Below are positions 5,690-6,124 of a DNA stretch of 6,124 nt, one piece after another. The notes below the pieces were generated by a model. That model was not told the DNA's origin, searched no databases, and saw only the letters and a program-made list of their open reading frames with translations. Position numbers and translations under genes: made by a program. This DNA comes from Alphaproteobacteria bacterium. Lineage in GTDB: Bacteria > Pseudomonadota > Alphaproteobacteria > Acetobacterales > Acetobacteraceae. The stretch lies in the NCBI GenBank assembly GCA_013298245.1, contig JAAFHD010000206.1, positions 582-6,705 of the forward strand, read 5' to 3'. How positions within the stretch are numbered: position 1 is the stretch's first letter; each line of letters starts with the position of its first letter.

Positions 5690-6001
5690 TCAGCGCCTGG
5701 GGATGCGGCCCGGAATATCCGCGCCGTCCCACAGCACCGCATGGATCAGCCCCTGCCCATCCGCTGACGTTGTCGCCGCGAACCAGTACCGATGCACCTT
5801 CAACCAACGAAACCCGGCCGATGCCAGGCGGGGATAGGGTGTCGGCGCGGCCCGCCACCTGGTCTCGGGGTCGTCCGCCTTGGCCATGGCTGTCTCGAGC
5901 GCCATCGCAAGCAATCGCACCGCACCGCTTCGCTGCCTGTCGAGGAAATGTGCTTGAAGATCGTCGACTTGGCGCTCCGCCTCAGCGGTCAGTCGGGCCA
6001 T
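5690..6001 (-). CDS. ParE/RelE-family toxin of a type II toxin-antitoxin pair
   Basis: A 103-aa protein resembling ParE/RelE-superfamily toxins. The opening MARLTAEAERQVDDLQAHF fits the N-terminal helical hairpin, which often contains a conserved AExDL-type segment. The C-terminal half holds the strand pattern FRWLKVHRYWFAA (64-76), then IHAVLWDGADIPGRI (86-100), similar to the final VLHGRRDI-type strand of the family. ParE members poison DNA gyrase and RelE members cleave mRNA on the ribosome; sequence alone does not decide between them here. The ATG at 6001 is preferred over the in-frame ATG at 6070 because it overlaps the end of the antitoxin frame by 20 nt, which is typical translational coupling, and because the extra N-terminal residues look like out-of-frame antitoxin. 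There is no separate Shine-Dalgarno. Confidence 0.8.
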   Translation of the reverse strand: MARLTAEAERQVDDLQAHFLDRQRSGAVRLLAMALETAMAKADDPETRWRAAPTPYPRLASAGFRWLKVHRYWFAATTSADGQGLIHAVLWDGADIPGRIPRR

Positions 6002-6124
6002 GGGCCGTGATGCCGCGCCGCAGGCGGTCCAGCACCACCTGGCCCTCGACCACCCGTCCCGCCGCCGCATCGGCCAGCGAACGGGCCAGGGCGGCGCGGA
6101 TCTCGGCCTCCCGATCGGGCTTGG
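5982..6124 (-). CDS. ParD-like antitoxin, C-terminal part (cut by window edge)
   Basis: An open frame enters from the right edge and encodes the last 46 residues of a protein ending at the TGA at 5984-5982. The visible part reads REAEIRAALARSLADAAAG, then RVVEGQVVLDRLRRGI. This helix, a short linker with G-R-V-V, and a further helix with a LxRLR pattern are typical of the C-terminal toxin-binding region of ParD-type antitoxins. The N-terminal DNA-binding ribbon-helix-helix, if present, is outside the window. It overlaps the toxin start by 20 nt. The family call rests on context and this short tail. Such antitoxins usually repress their own operon with the toxin; the promoter is not in view. 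Confidence 0.7.
   Translation of the reverse strand, partial: KPDREAEIRAALARSLADAAAGRVVEGQVVLDRLRRGITAHGPTDR

Noticed and set aside
5690..6070. Longer toxin starting at the ATG at 6070
   Set aside because: The extra 23 residues are Arg/Trp/Cys-rich and lie over the antitoxin coding sequence in another frame. The family normally starts near the chosen ATG at 6001.

Overview
The window is high-GC DNA with densely packed genes. Gene content and protein style (a MazG of enterobacterial length, an Rhizobium etli-type L-asparaginase, a pirin, and an Ala/Arg-rich twin-arginine-like signal peptide) suggest an alphaproteobacterial chromosome. Acetobacteraceae (Roseomonas and relatives) is my best guess. 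That placement is inference from sequence style; no marker gene is present.

Layout from left to right. (1) 98-1850, plus strand: an AraC-family regulator, then a class I SAM-dependent methyltransferase 76 nt downstream with a good Shine-Dalgarno. (2) 1885-3568, minus strand: a two-gene unit made of a small exported protein of unknown function followed, 13 nt later, by an R. etli-type L-asparaginase. This unit converges on the methyltransferase. (3) 3569-3895: the only long non-coding stretch. It holds an AT-rich promoter-like island framed by an 8-bp inverted repeat, then a degenerate 22-nt tandem repeat, and it separates the exported-protein gene from divergent mazG. (4) 3896-4687, plus strand: mazG, a house-cleaning nucleotide pyrophosphohydrolase. 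(5) 4759-6124, minus strand: the 3' end of a ParD-like antitoxin gene cut by the window edge, an overlapping ParE/RelE-like toxin, and 40 nt later a pirin gene that converges on mazG with an imperfect hairpin at its 3' end.

The genes do not form one pathway. The likely functional pairs are regulator plus methyltransferase, exported protein plus asparaginase, and antitoxin plus toxin. Nearly everything is a recognisable household or accessory family. The items most worth a second look are the 22-nt repeat array upstream of mazG, the conserved-looking but unassigned exported protein next to the asparaginase, and the toxin-antitoxin end running into pirin. I see no clear evidence of a new multi-gene system in this window.
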